Numbered from the stretch's first letter, positions 34,709 to 45,835 are shown. The stretch: DNA of 64,000 bases from Polytrichum commune (GCA_950295325.1 OX485808.1:33004527-33068526); one strand, 5' to 3'. The notes: generated by a model from the sequence alone, not told the origin. Program-made: numbers and translations.

Positions 34709-35366
34709 GAGGCCTCAGATCCAAGGCCTCATTTTTGAGTCAGGTTGTGTGCTTGAAAAATGAAAATGTTAGGTTCATTTTTGAATTCTCTCGGCCATTT
34801 TCTGTAGTATGTATTTCATAAGGAGGGGCATTCGGAAGAGGCCTCGGATCCGAGGCCTCATTTTTGTGTCAAGGTATGTGCATGAAAAGTTAAAATGTTA
34901 TGTTCATTTTTGAATGCGCTTGGCCCTCTTGTTTTGGGTAGTGCATAAGTAGGTACTTTGTGAAGAGGCCTCGGATCCGAGGCCTCATTTTTGTGTCAAG
35001 GTATGTGCTTGAAAAATGAAAATCTTATGTTCATTTTCGAATCCTCTCGGCCTTCTTGTTTTGGGAAGTGAATAAGTATGTGTTTTGGGAAGAGGCCTCG
35101 GATCCGAGGCCTCATGTTTGTGTCAATTTTATGCTAGAAAAATCAAAATGTTATGTTCGTGTAAGATTGCTCTCGGCCTTCTTGTTTTGGGTACTACATG
35201 AGTAGGAGGTTTGTGAAGAGGCCTCGGATCCGAGGCCTCATTTTGGAGACAATGTATGTGCTTGAAAAGTCAAACTGCTATGTTCACATAAGATTTCTCT
35301 CGGCCTTTTTCTTTTGGGTAGTGCATAAGGAGGAGGTAGGAAAAGAGGCCTCGGATCCGAGGCCTC
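34709..35366 (+). repeat. Six-unit array of 22-bp palindromes upstream of ParB-like gene 2
   Basis: Arms GAGGCCTC flank GGATCC and are followed by the complement, 22 bp in all, at 34709, 34838, 34965, 35092, 35218 and 35345, with a ~127-bp period. Spacer text TTTGTGTCAAGGTATGTG and CTCTCGGCCTTCTTGTTTTG recurs. Five copies have perfect palindromes. The first has CA in place of CG on both sides, as CpG deamination would produce. The core TCGGATCCGA is the same as in the gene 1 palindromes. Confidence 0.93.
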
Positions 35367-35538
35367 TCATTCGTAGGTAGGTTAGTGCTAGAGTTGACCA
35401 CTTGACTTAGCATTCGGCCATTTCCATTTGTAGTTTGCTCTCGGCCTTGTATTGTTTTTGTGAGGATTTGTTTCTTTATAGTTACGAAGTTATTGACTTT
35501 TCTTTGTGAAATTCTCATTTTCTCCATGTTCTTAGGAT

Positions 35539-38500
35539 ATGGACTCTTCACAGGTTGCGCAATCGCAACCCCAATCTGGAGAGGATGTTGTTCTTGCGGC
35601 CCCCGCGGTTGAAGTTGAAGCTGTGCAGGTTGAGAGTCTCAATTCGCAGGGCCCATTACAAGTAGAGGTGAGTTGGATAGTTGTTGAGTAATTTGTTGAG
35701 CAAGTTTTTTGAGTTCTAGCTTTCTAAGCATGGTTTTATTGTTTGTGTTTTTGTTAGGCTCTCGCAATGAGCGAAGATGCCGTTCAAGCAGTTGCCGACA
35801 CGGATCCCGTGGTGTGTGAGCTTGAGCTTCGGAAATCACAAAAGGAGGACTCCATTGGTGTTATCCAACGCCTCCGGATTAAGCCAACCTGTAAGTCCCG
35901 CTTATCCATTCCTTTGTGCCGCTTGAGAGCCCTCCCTCTCGTCCGTCCTATCAGTGAGGTTGAGGTGCAGCGCTTGGAATGTGAATTTGTAATGGGATAC
36001 CGAGAGGGTGATCGGGTTCTTTACGTGTCTTCTTTCAACGACGTTCCCGTGGACCTCCCCATTCCCCCTGGCATTATGGCCTCTTGGAGCCCTCTCTGGC
36101 AAGAGGCCTCCGCAGAATTTGACGCCAAGCTCAAGGAGGATCCGGATCTTGCACATTTCGCCGGGAAGATGTTCTTCGTCTGGGAAGGCAATCATCGTCT
36201 CACCGCTTGGTGGAGACACATCAATAACCACCACGCCGATGACAAGAGTTGGCATATCTCGGTGGATTGCATTGTTGTTGACCCTAGAGGATACACCGGT
36301 GTATTCCTCAATGCCATGAGCGACATTAATTGGCAAGCTCATTCATTTTTTTCATTCATTTTTTATTTTTGTTTCAATTCTTTTCCATTCTTTTCACCTC
36401 ACGTTCCTCACATATTTTTTCTCAGGTCAACCGAGGATGATTATGTCAAGGCAAACATTCCGGCCAAGCTCCTTCGAATCCGCACTTTTGGGAGGTTAGA
36501 GTTGTCCACCTTCAAGGATCTTATATCGCCATCTGACTACAAAGCATGCGAGAAGATAAAGGAGAGTCGCCCAACTTGGTACACCTTGACCGCGGATATG
36601 TTCGTTAAGTTTCTTTACAAGGTATGGTTTTATGCATTCAATCATTTAGAGCTTCCAACATAGATAATTTCCATGCCGATTATATGAACTCACAAGGTCA
36701 TTTCTTGCAGAGAGACATTTCGGCTCAAGCAGACCTTGCAGTGAGGCATTACCGTGAGACCACACCCGTTGCGGAGAGGTCGGCCACTGAGATTTGGAAT
36801 GTTATGACCAAGGCCCAGGAGAGAACAATCAAAAGTATTCGGGCCCGTTCTTTTGAGAAGTACATATCCGTTGCACACCCTGACAATGGAGAGGATTTCT
36901 TTCATGAGGTACTCTTTTGAACTCAAATCACTCTTGAACGCAATTCATCCAAATCACTCTTCAATTCTATTACTCTTTTGAACTCAAATCATTTTTATTT
37001 TGTGCACAGATTGACCGTCATTTTAATGAGTTCTCTTCGACGGACATGACAATTGAAAAATTATAAAAAATTGTCACATGCCCGGTCGAAGCTTCGTTCA
37101 AAGCTAAGTGGCTTCACTGGTGGAACGCCCCCCTTTGTGAAAGGTTAGATAACAAGTTCCCCGTCGACAAGCCTATGAGGGAGAGGGCTTTGGACGACTG
37201 GCTACACAAGGCGTCCTTCTGGGCTCAAGTAAATCCATTCCTCGGCCTTCTTCATTTTCATTTTCCTCTATTCCATTTATCTCATATCTAATCATCTCAT
37301 TCTCTGCAGTTGGAGAAAGAAGTCGCGGTTGAAATTGAGACCTTAGAGGAGAGCCTCTCCGTCGACATTGATTGGGACGCATCAGAAACTATCTTGCGCC
37401 CTCGTGAGTACGTTGATCATTGGCGGATTGTCCTTTGGGACAAGGCCTTCAAGCCTTATCTCGGCGATAAGCCTGACATCGCATTTGCCAAAGGTGATAA
37501 TCTCTTGGAGTTCGAGGAGGGGGCTCTCGCTATCAAGCGTGTGGCCTATCGGTAATACATCTATCCTCCACTTTGCACCTCTCCTTAATGTCATTTCTTG
37601 CTCGTTTTGTTGGTTTTCTTACATTCTTGTTTTGTCATGTAGGTATATCATGAGAGAATTGGTTGTGAAGAATGCATTGGCCTCATCTTCCTTGCCGGAC
37701 TACCTCTCGGACTGGGTGAATATTTTTTCTAGCCTCTGCGTGTACACGACCGCGCAAACAAACAAGTTTTCCGAATTGCACTTGCAGGGTGGTGGATGGT
37801 ACTTGGATTGTGCTGCAAGATTTGTCCCCGGGGAAGAGAAGGCTTTGTTTGCTAGCCTTGTGGGTAGTGCTCTGGATAATAACATTGTTACCTTGGAAGA
37901 GCCTGACATCGTTGAGCTTCCCCCTCCTCCTCCTAAGGCACCAAGAAGAAAGGGCAGAGCAAAGAAGACCGCCACTCAAGCATCTTCCCAAATTCTCACT
38001 CGGTCTGCTTCTAAGACCCCGGTTGAGCCACCCACCCTTCCACACAGTCCATCTATCGCTCCCTCCGTTGCTCCCTCTCTTGCCCCCTCTGTTACTCCAT
38101 CTGCATTTCATCCACAATCTTTTGCCACTCCATCTCACAGTGGCACTTCTCTCCTCTCTTTGCCTCGCAAGAGGAAGGCCGCTCTCTTGGATACCAGTGC
38201 CACCTCTTCGGATGCCCCTAACATGCTTACCCTCATCGAAAATATGGACATGGTTCAACTAATGCTGGATTCCGAGGTTGCCGGAGGTCCCCTCCCCGCA
38301 TATATCCGCATCCAAGAGTTCATTGCCAAGGTTTGTATACTTGCCTTCTTCAATTCTCAATTTTTTTTCCTTTGCTTTGTTTATTTCTTTCCTTCTTGTT
38401 TTCTCATGAAGTTTCAATTGCAGGTTGGGGCAGGTCGTTCCCATGTGAACACCTCGACTACAATTCACAAGGGCCTCGATTTGCTCTTCGCCGACATTCC

Positions 38501-39739
38501 CGAGAATTTGCCGGTGCCGAACATCTCCACCGATGTTCCTGCTTGGAACAAGCTCCATGAATCATACTATGAGTGTCTTTTTGCATTTGCGAAATCTAAC
38601 CTCTATGATCATGGTGTCCTTGTTCTTGCCCATTGTGCGAGTGCCAGTGTTTCTAGGAGTATTTTCGATTGGGCACACACTTATGACTTCTACGTCGCGG
38701 AAGATTGGTTTGGAATGAATGATTTAGACCTCCAATCTCCCGTTGTTCCCTCTGGAGTGGTAAGCAAGTCTCCCTCTCTTCCCCTTCCGTATTACTTATC
38801 ATTTCAATTTCAATTCAATTTCAATTCCATTTCATTTCAATTCAATTTCATTTTCATTGTTGCAGACTCGGAAGTTCAACATCAAAGTTCTTGTTCGTGT
38901 TAACTCCGTTCTTAGAGTGCGGGAGGAGGCCATACAAGAGTATGGTTACAACCTCCAACGAGATGGATGGTTGAATACCTTCACCGATGAGAAGAGCCAG
39001 ACGATGCGCAGTGATGGGGTACCTTGGCGAGGTGCCCGTGAGAAGCATCCTGTTTTTTTTTCCATCCTTCTCGCTACTCTCACCGACAAGAATGATGTTA
39101 TTATGGACTGGCAGTGTGGTGTAGGTACGCCTTCTTTTTCAACTTCATCCTTACTTTGAATTTTCTATTATTTTTCCTTGACTAGTTTTCATACTAACAT
39201 TTTACCTCTCTTTGCTTTAGGTGGTTCGATTACAGCATGTCGCTCCCTTGAGCGGCATATTGTGGCCCTTGAGAGTGACCCCGTCATTTTCAATTCACTC
39301 CTACTCCCCATGCGCGATCCCCAGCCTGCGCGTATATCTCGCTCAGTTGCCGCACCGTCTACATCTATCTTTGATCCTCCTCAAAAGATGACCAAGAGGG
39401 CATTCGGATTCCTTTGTGCGTAAGTTTGCTTTCTATATTTTGCCATGTTTGCCTTGATTTCAAATTCTCATTTTCTAGTGTCATCATGTTTCTAATCATT
39501 TTGCTTGGGTGTTTAGAGAGCCAGCGGAGGTCGCAGTCATTCGTTGAGACATGTTTTCAAGTCCTCCGAAGCCGTTTGAGCTTCCCCCGTATGCTAGTGC
39601 AATGGCGGATTGTTTTGCGAAGGCGGAGTCCCCATCTCCTCCTCGCGTTCGTCATTTCTCGCGTGGAACACGAAATCTTTTCTTGTTAGAAGCAAATGAG
39701 GGTGAGGAGAGTGATAGGGAATGTTCTCCAAGCCCTTAG
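35539..39739 (+). pseudogene. ParB-like gene 2: ParB-like domain plus DNA methyltransferase-like C-terminus, 11 exons
   Basis: Exons: 35539-35667, 35758-36332, 36426-36621, 36711-36908, 37010-37228, 37310-37551, 37643-38330, 38424-38759, 38866-39124, 39221-39419, 39517-39739. All joins keep phase (about 1087 codons). The second intron uses a GC donor (TG/GCAAGC). Residues ~60-215 form a ParB-like domain with WEGNHRLTAW at 185-194. Residues ~640-720 are Pro/Ser-rich with a basic PRRKGRAKK. Residues 766-970 resemble amino-type DNA methyltransferases: LDLLFADIPEN (767-777) sits where DPPY is expected, and EKHP...DWQCGVGGS (942-950) with ALESDP (963-968) matches the SAM-binding region. In-frame stops TAA (37064) and TGA (39545) interrupt otherwise good exons. 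A catalytic DPPY is absent, so methylation is unproven. Confidence 0.78.
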
Positions 39740-39794
39740 TTTATCATTTTGGTTTTGGAGATTATAACTCCGTTTGTTGTTGTTATCCGGCTTT

Positions 39795-39800
39795 AATAAA
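39795..39800 (+). terminator. Poly(A) signal of ParB-like gene 2
   Basis: AATAAA lies 56 bp after the stop at 39737-39739. Confidence 0.6.
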
Positions 39801-40752
39801 AGTTGTGTGTTGGTTTTATTTTTGATATCCGGCGCAAGTTTCATTCTTTCTCTCCATTATTTCATATTCATATGTCAACCCGCATTGCATTCTTTATTTT
39901 TTCTTCATCGTTCGGATCTCTTAACTTCTAGTCACAAAACAATCTAGCTCTCGGCTCTTAGTGTGAGATCTTAGTTATAGGGGGACCATACTTTCTATTA
40001 GTGTGGATGGTTTATTTTATGGTTGTGCACACTAATCACATTGGCCGTCTTCCAATCCCAATTGCTATATAGCAATTGGAAGTTTTGTTTGGCACGCGAA
40101 CATAACCTCGTCAAACTTTTTAAATTGAACTTCATGTTGTTCTCAAAGAGCCGGCACGTCACCTCAAAAATTTCCAAGAGGATTCTAAGGTTGGACTTGG
40201 GGGATTTGTCTTTGAGGTCTTTGGCTAAGCTAAGGACTGAATTGGAAGGCTGTTATGGTGCGACGGAGTTTTATGGCATGTTCTTTGGATCATTTTACCC
40301 ATATTGGACATGCCCGGCAGATAGGGTGTAGATGGCCCTAAACTAGAGTATATAGTTATTTTAACTAACTACCCATTTTTGTAAGTCTTGAGGTTGGCTA
40401 CATTTTGTTGACCAATAAAATATTTTGTGTATGGTATTTTGATTTCAATTTGGTGACGTCAGCCCTAATTTAATATGATACATTTGAAAACATATACTAT
40501 AAGATGTTTGATAACAAATGCAATCTTCCACGCCTATAGGATCCGTTGGTTTCTCAAACAATTATGGGTTATTATGTCCACGGGAATGGGGGTACCTTTC
40601 CAAATATAGAATTCAAACTATCTCTAATTCCACGGAAATAGGCACTGCTTCTCCTAAAATTACCCAACAAAATCTAAATTTTCCGCTCTCCGCTCTCCGC
40701 TCTCCGCTCTACGCTCACATACTTGAGTTTCCCCATAGGAGACCATAGCAAA
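39801..40752. other. Intergenic stretch with a CTCCGCTCT microsatellite
   Basis: No gene is supported; an ORF at 40023-40331 has no recognisable motif. At 40683-40722 CCGCTCTCCGCTCT repeats end in CTACGCTCACATAC, shared with 6933-6981. Confidence 0.45.
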
Positions 40753-40982
40753 CATACTAAACATACCTTCTAGGATCCTTATCTTCAGCCCCTATATTAA
40801 TTTTACAAAAAAACAATGGCCCACATTTTATGTCCATCTAACTTACTTATAATGGGATTGTCTACATTTAATGGCCCCTTCATTATTTGGAATTCCTTTA
40901 TAATTTTTATTTCAAATGATTTTAATCCTCTCTATATTATGCCGCACGTCGTTTTTAAAATGCACTAAGTGACCTACCCGTG
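40753..40982 (+). repeat. 230-bp dispersed repeat, copy 1
   Basis: Nearly identical to 62554-62778 in the same orientation, from CATACTAAACATACC to CTACCCGTG. It has no coding potential. It may be a MITE or the end of a larger element; its two copies bracket about 21.6 kb. Confidence 0.85.
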
Positions 40983-41315
40983 CAAAGGGATAGGAAGGGT
41001 GCCGCTCTTCGTAGGCCGAGCGTCCATCCGCAGCCGCCGTTGAGGTGTAATATTGCCGCCGGGCCGAGAGGGGGACGTCCGGACGCATTTGCGATCTATG
41101 CCCTTGAGCGGCGACGGGGACGGAGATCGCCGGAAGATTTGCTTGGGTGGGGGGCTATCGACGACGCCGGCGTCAAGAGGCTCCTTGGAGTAGTCAATGG
41201 TTGACGCGGCGTCGTAAACGGTCTCGTAGAAGAAGCTCCCCAAGTCTGACTCGCTGACGATCTCAATCGAGGGCTCCAAACGCTGGCACAAAAATGGAAA
41301 CGAAACAAAACCCAA
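40974..41315 (-). CDS. Short acidic/Pro-Ser-rich ORF, related to the 20133 protein
   Basis: The frame read from ~41315 down to 40974 contains SDLGSFFYETVYDAAS, DYSKEPLDAGVVDSPPPK and RRSPSPSPLK. The DAAS-DYSK-GVV-SPPxK-PSPSP series is shared with the protein at 20133-20552, the best evidence that this is real coding sequence. There is no ATG I trust at the start; TTGTGCCAG at ~41284 may be a 3' splice site, making this a terminal exon. It lies downstream of the FCP1-like gene on the same strand and could even be its last exon. Function unknown. Confidence 0.45.
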   Translation of the reverse strand: MGFVSFPFLCQRLEPSIEIVSESDLGSFFYETVYDAASTIDYSKEPLDAGVVDSPPPKQIFRRSPSPSPLKGIDRKCVRTSPSRPGGNITPQRRLRMDARPTKSGTLPIPLHG

Positions 41316-41390
41316 AGGAAGAGGGTTTGATAGAGCGCGTGAAAATCAAGATACATATGAAGCATATATTACACAAAGTGGACGGGCGCG

Positions 41391-41429
41391 CACACACACA
41401 CACACACACACATACACATACAAACACAC
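41391..41429. repeat. CA microsatellite
   Basis: About a dozen CA dinucleotides followed by CATACACATACAAACACAC between the two minus-strand reading frames. Confidence 0.9.
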
Positions 41430-41437
41430 GTACTGTC

Positions 41438-42255
41438 TCAAATGAGCTTGTTAAATTTCGCGTGAGATAACAACTCTCTGTACAAATGGTCTCGTGGATC
41501 CAAGTATCTCTCACCTATGGGATTATTCCTAACAAAATTGTTTACGGGTAGTCTGCTACCCCAGAGCGCCTGGAGGTATTTACTAAGGTCTAACAAAAAT
41601 CGGTCCCAGACCTTCTCGACCGTCCACGTAGGGCAAACTATGAAGTTGGCCGTCGGGTTCAACATGTTCTTTGCGGCGCTATCGTCCACCATGAGCGTGT
41701 TCTCGCGGGTGGGGCGGACGTCGTAGGGGACGCCTATCAAGGACGGTCGCTGGTCCCAAAAAATGGGCTTCAAGACCTTGAGATATTGGGGGGAAGCGGG
41801 GTTGTTTGGTTTTTTGACGACTTTGCCGTCCTGTGTGTACAATATTCTACAGGCTTCCTGTGCTAGGACCATGCAGGGGGGCTCGATGCCCTTGAAGATG
41901 AACTCCACGACGGCATTGGTGTTCTCGGCCTTCATGGAGCTCCACACGACCACCCACCATCGTTGTTGGGCGATCTGGAGGAAGGTCCGAAGCCACGGGC
42001 GGAGGTGAACTAGCTTGCTTTTTATGAACGTGGGCGGCCCGTCGTAATTAGCGTCCTCGGGCTTGCAAAAGGGCACCGTGGGGGCCCTAGGGCAATGAAC
42101 GCACTGCACGAGGACACCGTTCAGGTCTAACACCAGGAATCGTTTCTTTGGCAACGGGGGCGGGGCGGGTAAAACCGGGGGTGCCGCCGCGCTGCCCTCT
42201 CCGCTCCTTGGAGAAGAGCGTCGGGGAGCCGCTACGCTATGCTCCGAGCCCTGCG
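41438..42255 (-). CDS. FCP1-like HAD phosphatase domain protein
   Basis: The frame from the probable 3' splice site at ~42255 to the stop at 41438 encodes about 270 residues. After a Pro/Ala-rich lead it contains FLVLDLNGVLV (the HAD motif I, here DLNG as in some plant and fungal FCP1-homology proteins, not DxDGT), then VVVWSSMKAENTNAVVEFIF (motif II region) and TLMVDDSAAKNMLNP (motif III/IV). The family dephosphorylates proteins such as the RNA polymerase II tail. The second acid of motif I is replaced by Asn, so activity is doubtful. No in-frame ATG occurs before the domain, so the start is in an upstream exon that I could not identify. Confidence 0.7.
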
Positions 42256-42720
42256 GATACGATCGAGAGAAAACGGTGGGCGACTTATGTCATGCTATGT
42301 CCAAACGAAGCATTAAAGAAACGAGTGTTCTCGGTGCAAACACAAAACCAATTGATTCATTTTGGAGGGGGTGCAACAAGGGATACAAGAGAGGCAAGAG
42401 CATACAACATACATTCAAACACAGGATACAAGTATATAGGAGTAAAAAATGGTGATTATATTGTATACAATGCTCTATGTACATCTTGATTGGGGGGAGC
42501 AGCGTTGAACGATGCGTTCAAACTAGCCTACTTCTACATCTACCAAAATTTGAAGAGACAGGCCGCCGTGATGAAGACTTCGTCGCAAGCCAGGGGTATG
42601 TGGACGAACGGATGGTTGGGGGGATGTGGCAAAGGGCGCGAGTGCCGGGGGGGCGACGTGTGCTTGAGTTTAGGGTAGCTAGGGGACACGACCAAGGCAA
42701 GAAGACAAAGACCCAGGGAG
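42256..42720. other. Gap between the FCP1-like gene and the ParB-like gene M
   Basis: No gene supported. It must contain the 3' end of gene M and the undetected 5' exon of the FCP1-like gene. Confidence 0.4.
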
Positions 42721-42740
42721 TTTGGGTCGACCGACCCAAA
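42721..42740. repeat. Palindrome just after the stop of gene M
   Basis: TTTGGGTCG-AC-CGACCCAAA, 11 bp beyond the stop codon of the minus-strand gene. Its arms match the intron palindromes; the 2-bp spacer differs. Confidence 0.9.
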
Positions 42741-42949
42741 CTGAGTGGGGTCAGTTCATTACCTCGCCTTGGTCGTGCCTTGCCGCCGTTGATGCCGGCA
42801 TCGCGTGCGCTGCCCCACCTCTATCACCGCCGCCGCCTCCGACGACGACGTGAGCCGCAACCTGCTCCTGCAAAGGCAGACTGTCAGGCCCTTGCGGGCC
42901 TTCAACATCTAGCATGGGCTCGTCCATAGGGGTCTGATCGGGGACGAGG

Positions 42950-42969
42950 TTTGGGTCGGCCGACCCAAA
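42950..42969. repeat. Palindrome inside the coding region of gene M
   Basis: TTTGGGTCG-GC-CGACCCAAA. On the minus strand it encodes part of GFGSADPNL, so here the palindrome is translated, not intronic. Confidence 0.85.
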
Positions 42970-44218
42970 CCCTACTGCTTGGCGAGGGTCGCTCTGGGAC
43001 GCTGCAACGTCGGCACTATTTGGGTCGTCCCGCTGGTGGTGTGGGGGCAAGAGGATGGGAGGCCGAAGCGTCGGGGGTGCCAACGAGCTGGAAGCTTCTG
43101 GGACGCGCCAAAGGTTGGGGTCGTCCACCTGCTGGACGGGCGCGTAAGGGCGGGCGTGAGGCTGCAGCAAATGCCCGAAGCTGAAGGACTGCTGCGGCGT
43201 GGGCCGCGGGCCGATATCCAGTGGAGGGAAGCCTGCGGGCAAGTGAGGGAATGAACTCGGGGGAGCCATCACCAATCCATGCGCCAGCATGCCCTGGATC
43301 ACTTGCGTGATCAGGTCCGCTTGGGACGGAGGTTGGGCCATCGCCCTTTGCCGCTCCTGCTCCAACAGGAGAGCCCTCAACTCCGCGACTTCGTTGCGGA
43401 CCGAGGGCTCCTCGGCGGCGCCTTTTGCAATCGGACGCACTGCTCCTCGTCCCGGAGCATCTTCGCATTGGCCTCCTCCACGGTGAGGACCTCGGGTTTC
43501 ACCCTCACATTCCCAGCGAACGCTGTGGGGGAGGCAGGATCCGACCTCAGCCTCTTCGCGAGCTCCATGTCGTCCTCGTCCTCGGAGCTTATGGCGATCG
43601 TCTCCTCCACCGCATAATCGCTATATAATTTTTTCCCCTTCAGCATTCGCCGCTCCCTGAAGGTGGCCGTCGCGTCCCTCGAATACATGTCCTTCGCGTC
43701 GGCCACCGTGAGGACGGGCACTAGCTTGCTCTGCGGCGTGGCAGCCCGCATGGCCTTCTTCCGCTGAGGGGCCTCGGATTCTTGAGTGAATCCTGTTGCC
43801 CCTTCCTCCACCTCCCCCTCCACTTTTTCTGCTTCCTCCTCCTCCTCCTCTTCCTCCCCCTCCTCCTCTTCCTCGCCACCTGCTCCCATTGACGGATTGC
43901 CCGGGTGCAACCCGATGAGCGGTTCTGGCAATTGAATGGGGGCCCACATGGCGAATTCACCCAGGTTGATTCGCCTAGCCATATCCAACGGGTTCTCGCC
44001 CCCTTCGACGATCTCTTCGACGTAGGATCCGGGTATCCAGTCGAGGATGTCCATTCTCTTCGCCAGAGCCTTCTGGGTCCTGTAGAATTGAACATCGGCA
44101 TCCTCCACATAGGAGTAGATGTTCAACCCAGACATCTGCACAATCCAATTCAATAGTATTAGTATCACCAATGAAGAATAAGGAAAAATGACACCCAAAA
44201 CAAAACAATAATAGTTAG

Positions 44219-44344
44219 TTTGGGTCGCTCGACCCAAACAATGCATGCCCTAGTTTGGGTCGCTCGACCCAAACAATGCATGCCCTAGTTTGGGTCGCTC
44301 GACCCAAACTGAGCGTGCCCCTAGTTTGGGTCGCCCGACCCAAA
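44219..44344. repeat. Four palindromes in intron 2 of gene M
   Basis: TTTGGGTCG-CT-CGACCCAAA at 44219, 44254 and 44289, and the CC-spacer form at 44325, about every 35 bp, joined by CAATGCATGCCCTAG. They lie in the intron 44136-44378 that splits the methyltransferase-like motif. Confidence 0.93.
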
Positions 44345-45758
44345 CCGTCCATATAGTTCCTTCAGGTTATTTGCTTACCATGGCTGCGAAAACCGGTTTG
44401 GAGCCCCCGAAGACATTGAAAATGCAGTCCCCTCTCTTCGTGAGGGTCCTCATCATCCGCAGGTAGAACTCCATGCGCAGCTCATCCGCGGGGTAGTTGG
44501 CGTACTTCGCCTCGTCGTACAAGCTTCTGCTGGAGCCCAACCCTTCTTGGACTTGGAAGAGCTTCTCCATCCTAGCTATGGGATGGTTTGGCACCTTAAG
44601 CAGCTCAGCTTTGTACATGAAGTACAAGCACAACACATTGACGATCTTCGTCTTCTTGTCTTTCAGCGTGTTGTACGCCCCCTCCGCTGGTGCAGCAACG
44701 TAGTGAGATTTTGAGACGGCGTACTCTGGCTGCAATTTCCGCACGATCTCGTACACCTGCTCTGCCCTCCTGTCCTCGACAATCCACAGCCAGACGTCGA
44801 CCTCCCTGAATTTGGGGCTGCCGTAATCCACAAACTTCGTGAAGAACGGCTCGTAGAACGGGGTGCTCATTGTCCCCTCGAATGAGGCTCTAGGGATGTT
44901 CTTGAAGTCTATCATTCCGAAGGGGAAGCGGTCCCCGGCTTTTGTCCTGATAGCCTTCCTGGCATCAGAGCCCGGCCAGCCTTGGATCTAAAGAGGATCG
45001 ACGGTGACCAAGTTGAAGTAGGCGTTGCCCTCGAAGCTGATGATCTTCTTCTCCTTTATAAAGTTGGAGAAGGTACGCGTGGAGTGTTTGGGAAGCGCCC
45101 GGTTCCTCCCCCCCTTCACAAGCTTGGACTTCAGGAAGTTGTCTCCCGCCTCCCTCATGAGTGCCGCCATGGACGCACTGGTGAACTTGTAGTCGGCTTT
45201 GAATGCCCTCCAGTGCGCCTCGTCGACCTCTCCATCCACTATGAGCTTCTTCTCCGGCACCAGCTTGTGCAGCTCTTGGACGATGGTCGTCTTCTTCTTC
45301 CTGTTCTCCGTCCATTCCTTCATGGTGTAGCATGAAGGGACGAAGATCTTTGGCTTCGTGAAGACGATCTTCGGGTGAATCCAACATCTCTTCGCTGTCG
45401 GCTGCACGTGGAGGATGTGGGACGCCGCCTTTCCCATCTCTGTCTCCGAGAGACCTTGAAGAGCTCTAAAGAACTCCCTCACCAGAGGCTTCATTTGCTT
45501 GAAGCGCGCAGTCTGGTTGAAGAGCATGCCGGTGTCAGGATCCATGAGGTCCCCCGTCTCGTGTTTCTCGAAAACACTCTTCCATCTCCCCCACACGGAA
45601 TCAGACGCTGTGATCAAATAAATTTCTCCTCTTAGCTCGTTGTACTTCTTCTGCTTGTGGGAAGCGTTGTCAATCGAGGAGAATTTGTTGATCATCTGGT
45701 ATTTGAAGTCCTGCACATGAAGTAAATAACACACGTTAAAAAACTACGAATGCAAGAG

Positions 45759-45835
45759 TTTGGGTCGATCGACCCAAACTATAAACCTGACGAGGATGTT
45801 TAAACAATGCAAGAGTTTGGGTCGATCGACCCAAA
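45759..45835. repeat. Two palindromes in intron 1 of gene M
   Basis: TTTGGGTCGATCGACCCAAA at 45759-45778 and 45816-45835, in the same 57-bp unit as the four-copy array at 7202-7392. Intron 45711-45844. Confidence 0.93.

Noticed and set aside
40023-40331. 102-residue ORF after gene 2
   Set aside because: No motif and no start context, in AT-rich sequence.
40933-40982. Helitron-like 5' end TCTCTATATTA followed by ACCCGTG
   Set aside because: The dispersed repeat continues about 180 bp upstream of this point in both copies, so it is not an element boundary.
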